DNA from: Halalkalibacter oceani
GTDB lineage: Bacteria > Bacillota > Bacilli > Bacillales > Bacillaceae_D
DNA: 64,000 nucleotides
Direction: 5' to 3'
Assembly (NCBI RefSeq): GCF_023715705.1
Contig: NZ_JAMBOS010000001.1
Span: 62,001 to 126,000 of the forward strand
In this document: positions 61,895 to 64,000 of the stretch, in pieces
Position numbering within the stretch: position 1 is the stretch's first letter
Layout: each line of letters starts with the position of its first letter
Position numbers and translations under genes: made by a program
Notes under the pieces: generated by a model
Told to the model about the DNA's origin: nothing
Seen by the model: the letters and a program-made list of their open reading frames with translations, nothing else
The model's database searches: none

Positions 61895-62719
61895 ATGAAA
61901 AGGTTATTACAGGGGCTGGTACTTACTGCTCTCTTGACGGGTTGTCAACAGCCTGTCGAGGAGGAGCCGCTTGCAAATCCGCCAGCAGAAGAACGGGAAG
62001 AAGCAGCTGAGGACAATTCCACGAATGAACGGGATTATGCTGAAGATGAAGGAGAGCAGGAGGCGGAAGAGCAGGAAGAAAGCAGCGCGCCGACGGCCAG
62101 CTACCAAATAAATCAGGCGAACTGGACGGTTGAACCGGTCACGGATGAGGAAGAACAAGTCGTGCTGCTGACGATTGATGACGCGCCTGACCAGCATAGT
62201 CTCGAGATGGCGGAAACATTAAAGGAGCTTGAAAAGCAGGCTATTTTTTTTGTGAACGGACATTTTCTAGCTGATGAGAGTGGAAAAGAAAAGCTGAAAA
62301 CAATTTATGAAATGGGCTTTGAAATTGGTAACCATACGATGAATCATGCGAACCTCAGTGAACGATCAGACGAGGAGCAGCGACGGGAAATCGTCGAGTT
62401 AAATGAGCTGATTGAAGAGGTGACCGGGGAGAGACCGCGATTCTTTCGGGCTCCATTTGGTGTGAATACAGAGACATCGGCAGCCGTTGTCGAAGAGGAA
62501 GAAATGATCGCGATGAATTGGACATACGGCTACGATTGGGAGGCTGACTATCAGGATGCCGAAGCACTGGCTGAAATTATGGTCGACACTCCCTATTTAA
62601 CGAATGGAGCGAATTTGCTGATGCATGATCGGCAGTGGACGCTCGAGGCTCTTCCGGCGATCATAAACGGGCTGGAGAAGGAAGGATTTGAATTTGTCGA
62701 TCCGGCTGTGATTCAATAG
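61895..62719 (+). CDS. Polysaccharide deacetylase-family lipoprotein
   Basis: A 274-residue exported carbohydrate esterase (CE4). Its lipoprotein signal has lipobox LLTGC (Cys17). A very acidic linker (about 20-65) follows, then a NodB domain: LLTIDDAPDQHS (motif 1; usually TFDDG), GNHTMNHANLS (metal His pair), FRAPFGVNT (RxPxG) and LLMHD (motif 5). Ligands are present although motif 1 is atypical. It probably deacetylates peptidoglycan or another wall glycan. AAGGATG lies upstream of the ATG. Confidence 0.85.
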   Translation: MKRLLQGLVLTALLTGCQQPVEEEPLANPPAEEREEAAEDNSTNERDYAEDEGEQEAEEQEESSAPTASYQINQANWTVEPVTDEEEQVVLLTIDDAPDQHSLEMAETLKELEKQAIFFVNGHFLADESGKEKLKTIYEMGFEIGNHTMNHANLSERSDEEQRREIVELNELIEEVTGERPRFFRAPFGVNTETSAAVVEEEEMIAMNWTYGYDWEADYQDAEALAEIMVDTPYLTNGANLLMHDRQWTLEALPAIINGLEKEGFEFVDPAVIQ

Positions 62720-62876
62720 GCTTCTCTCAAGAATAAAGCAAAATCGACAATAGTAGTCGTAACGCTACAACCTTTTACAGGTCCTTTTATGATAAGCTAC
62801 AGGAAAAGGAGGCTGCTGTTCATTCCACCTGAATTGCAGGCACCTTTTTAAAGCTTGCTCGTATGGAGGGGTATTA

Positions 62877-63326
62877 ATGGAAAAGAAGTCTCAACTTTTG
62901 GATGAATTGCGTCTTGAAGTCGGGAGTGTGAGAGAAAAGGTCCAGACCTTGGCCAGCTTTTATATTGAAATCACTCGCAAGCTGGCGCGGCGGATGTCAA
63001 AGCAATTATCAGTCAGCATTTATGAAGCGACAGCGGGCGCATTTAAAATGCGGGTATGCGCCGGGACGAGTTACTTGAATCGTGTTATCCCGTTTGGGGA
63101 TAACATATTGAGCACGGTGGCGATAAGAGGGAGACTTGTCTTTCAAATGGAAGGCCAGCTGCAAAAAGTCTTTCTTCCCTTTTACCGGAGTCATCATCTG
63201 CTTGGGATTTTAATTTTTTTTGTGCCGCAGGATACATATGAAATAACGGATGATGATTTAGCCTTCATTCGCGAAATCGGTCGGTTTATCGAAGTTCAGC
63301 ATGCCACATTCGATGCTCCCGCTTAA
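62877..63326 (+). CDS. GAF-like domain protein (149 aa)
   Basis: GGAGGGG lies 6 bases before the ATG. After an N-terminal helix (LRLEVGSVREKVQTLASF) the protein shows a GAF-type pattern: SVSIYEATAGAFKMRVCAGT, LPFYRSHHLLGILIFF and ITDDDLAFIREIGRFIE. No output domain is attached. It could sense a small molecule or redox state through Cys in the RVCAGT segment, but that is speculative. Confidence 0.65.
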   Translation: MEKKSQLLDELRLEVGSVREKVQTLASFYIEITRKLARRMSKQLSVSIYEATAGAFKMRVCAGTSYLNRVIPFGDNILSTVAIRGRLVFQMEGQLQKVFLPFYRSHHLLGILIFFVPQDTYEITDDDLAFIREIGRFIEVQHATFDAPA

Positions 63327-63369
63327 TATTCATTACACTTATTTTTAATTAGGTTATACTAATTAACCA

Positions 63370-63398
63370 TTGACAACACAATTAGTATGTACTATTAT
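63370..63398 (+). promoter_or_regulatory. SigA promoter of SR1
   Basis: Consensus TTGACA (63370-63375), 17-base spacer, TATTAT (63393-63398). TATGTACTATT inside it partly resembles a CcpN box. The palindrome TGAAACGCTTTCA (63407-63419) just after it is cre-like. Confidence 0.7.
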
Positions 63399-63403
63399 AA
63401 ATG

Positions 63404-63622
63404 TAATGAAACGCTTTCAATAAAAAGCATAAAGGGGATGCCGATAATGGGGACAATAATTTGCCAATCTTGCAACAAGACGATCGACGTATTTGAAGGT
63501 GAAAAAGTGATGACACTTTATGCAAAAGGGAACGGATGCGTACATTGTAAAACAGCTGATAAGAAGAATAAATAAAAAAGAGGGGCTGGGATAAGGTTGT
63601 TTTACCTTTTCCCAGCCCCTTA
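63404..63622 (+). ncRNA. sr1: SR1 dual-function RNA (encodes SR1P)
   Basis: The transcript expected from the promoter at 63370 to the terminator at 63581-63622 is about 215-220 bases, close to the 205-base SR1 of B. subtilis. It contains the SR1P frame and sits next to speA, as in B. subtilis. There SR1 base-pairs with ahrC mRNA and is repressed by CcpN (and CcpA) on glycolytic sugars. The base-pairing segments were not checked here. Confidence 0.7.
63447..63575 (+). CDS. sr1p: SR1P, GapA-binding peptide
   Basis: A 42-residue peptide starting MGTIICQSCNKTIDVFEGEK and ending with a CVHC pair, matching the SR1P pattern: MGTIVCQ..C at the start and a second Cys pair near the end. In B. subtilis SR1P binds glyceraldehyde-3-phosphate dehydrogenase GapA and promotes its interaction with RNase J1. 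AAAGGGG lies upstream of the ATG. rnjA is also encoded in this window. Confidence 0.85.
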   Translation: MGTIICQSCNKTIDVFEGEKVMTLYAKGNGCVHCKTADKKNK

Positions 63623-63624
63623 TG
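63581..63624 (+). terminator. Terminator of SR1 (family A hairpin)
   Basis: AGGGGCTGGGATAAGGT pairs with ACCTTTTCCCAGCCCCT. It lies 6 bases after the SR1P stop. Confidence 0.75.
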
Positions 63625-63685
63625 CAATGTCGGGCCAGTTTTGTCTCAAGCTCCTGAGGGGGAGCGCATCGCGGCTGAGCCGCTA

Positions 63686-64000
63686 TTATTGAATCGCATG
63701 ATGTTCTTTAATGACCCGCAGCGTTTGGAATGTCTCATCCTCCGGCCCTTGGACGGGCAAGCCCGCTTTGATGTTTTTTTCAATATATGTCAAATTCTCT
63801 TCTGTAATGATTTCACCCGGGATAAAAATCGGAATCCCAGGAGGATAGACCATAATGAACTCAGCAATGATGCGCCCGGCTGACTGCTGAAACGGGATAA
63901 CCTCTGTTTCAGCGTAGAAGGCGTCGCGTGGCGAAAGCGCCAATGTAGGAATATCAGGCACAACGACTTGATTATGGCGCTGCTGCAGCCGTACTGTTGG
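63686..64000 (-). CDS. speA: Arginine (Orn/Lys/Arg) decarboxylase, C-terminal part
   Basis: Only the last 104 codons are in the window; the gene continues past base 64000. The visible part is the C-terminal OKR_DC_1_C domain: LALSPRDAFYAETEVIPFQQ, then GRIIAEFIMVYPPGIPIFIPGE and LPVQGPEDETFQTLRVI. It is a fold-type-I PLP enzyme for agmatine/polyamine synthesis. The position beside SR1P and the pdh-slp block identifies it as speA, here convergent with SR1. Confidence 0.85.
   Translation of the reverse strand, partial: PTVRLQQRHNQVVVPDIPTLALSPRDAFYAETEVIPFQQSAGRIIAEFIMVYPPGIPIFIPGEIITEENLTYIEKNIKAGLPVQGPEDETFQTLRVIKEHHAIQ

Overview
The window reads as a chromosomal segment of an endospore-forming member of the Bacillaceae. 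Three conserved Bacillus gene neighbourhoods support this. They are ykuQRSTUV (dapH, dapL, ykuS, mscS, peroxiredoxin, thioredoxin-like), then rnjA-rpoY / ykrA / def / ykyA / pdhABCD / slp / SR1P / speA, and a gntR-gntK / gnd block. A YjcZ-type coat-associated microprotein, AGGAGG-type ribosome binding sites, frequent GTG/TTG starts and a Bacillus-type BirA operator agree. Acidic exported lipoproteins and a BCCT osmolyte carrier would suit a salt- or alkali-tolerant species, but that is inference. There is no rRNA, tRNA, CRISPR array, insertion sequence or prophage.

Layout. 1-12.4 kb: two drug-type MFS exporters, a VanY-like carboxypeptidase, a tripartite tricarboxylate transporter (TctA-TctB fusion convergent with TctC), small membrane proteins, a membrane-anchored lysozyme-like protein and an aldo/keto reductase. 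12.5-22.0 kb: an AT-rich amino-acid catabolic island (YheO-like regulator, TRAP transporter, two RidA copies, D-serine-dehydratase-like enzyme, M20 deacylase, two fold-type-II PLP enzymes), followed by a GC-rich aminotransferase. 23.3-26.4 kb: an FCD-type GntR regulator diverging from a hydroxyacid dehydrogenase and a four-carbon sugar-acid kinase. 27-36 kb: a broken MFS gene, a small export system, cold-shock protein, bioB, an MscS channel, an HD-GYP protein and tenA behind a TPP riboswitch. 36-40 kb: gluconate catabolism and an HPr-like protein without the catalytic histidine. 40-46.4 kb: lysine/diaminopimelate and redox genes in yku order. 46.5-64 kb: amidase, RNase J1 and RNA polymerase epsilon, pyruvate dehydrogenase, Slp, BCCT carrier, deacetylase, SR1/SR1P and the end of speA.

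How the parts fit. Much of the window is carbon and nitrogen scavenging with local regulators: YheO-like plus a cre-like site for the TRAP island, GntR for the sugar-acid pair, RpiR for gluconate, BirA for bioB and TPP for tenA. The SR1/SR1P gene beside speA and pdh links arginine metabolism and glycolysis as in B. subtilis. The most promising undescribed system is the 12.5-22.0 kb island. It has the parts to import an acylated or beta-substituted amino acid, deacylate it, and eliminate it through reactive enamine/imine intermediates cleared by two RidA proteins. A second distinctive signal is a family of intergenic hairpins with a shared inner core (AAAAGGT / ACCTTTT) and varying, still-paired outer arms.
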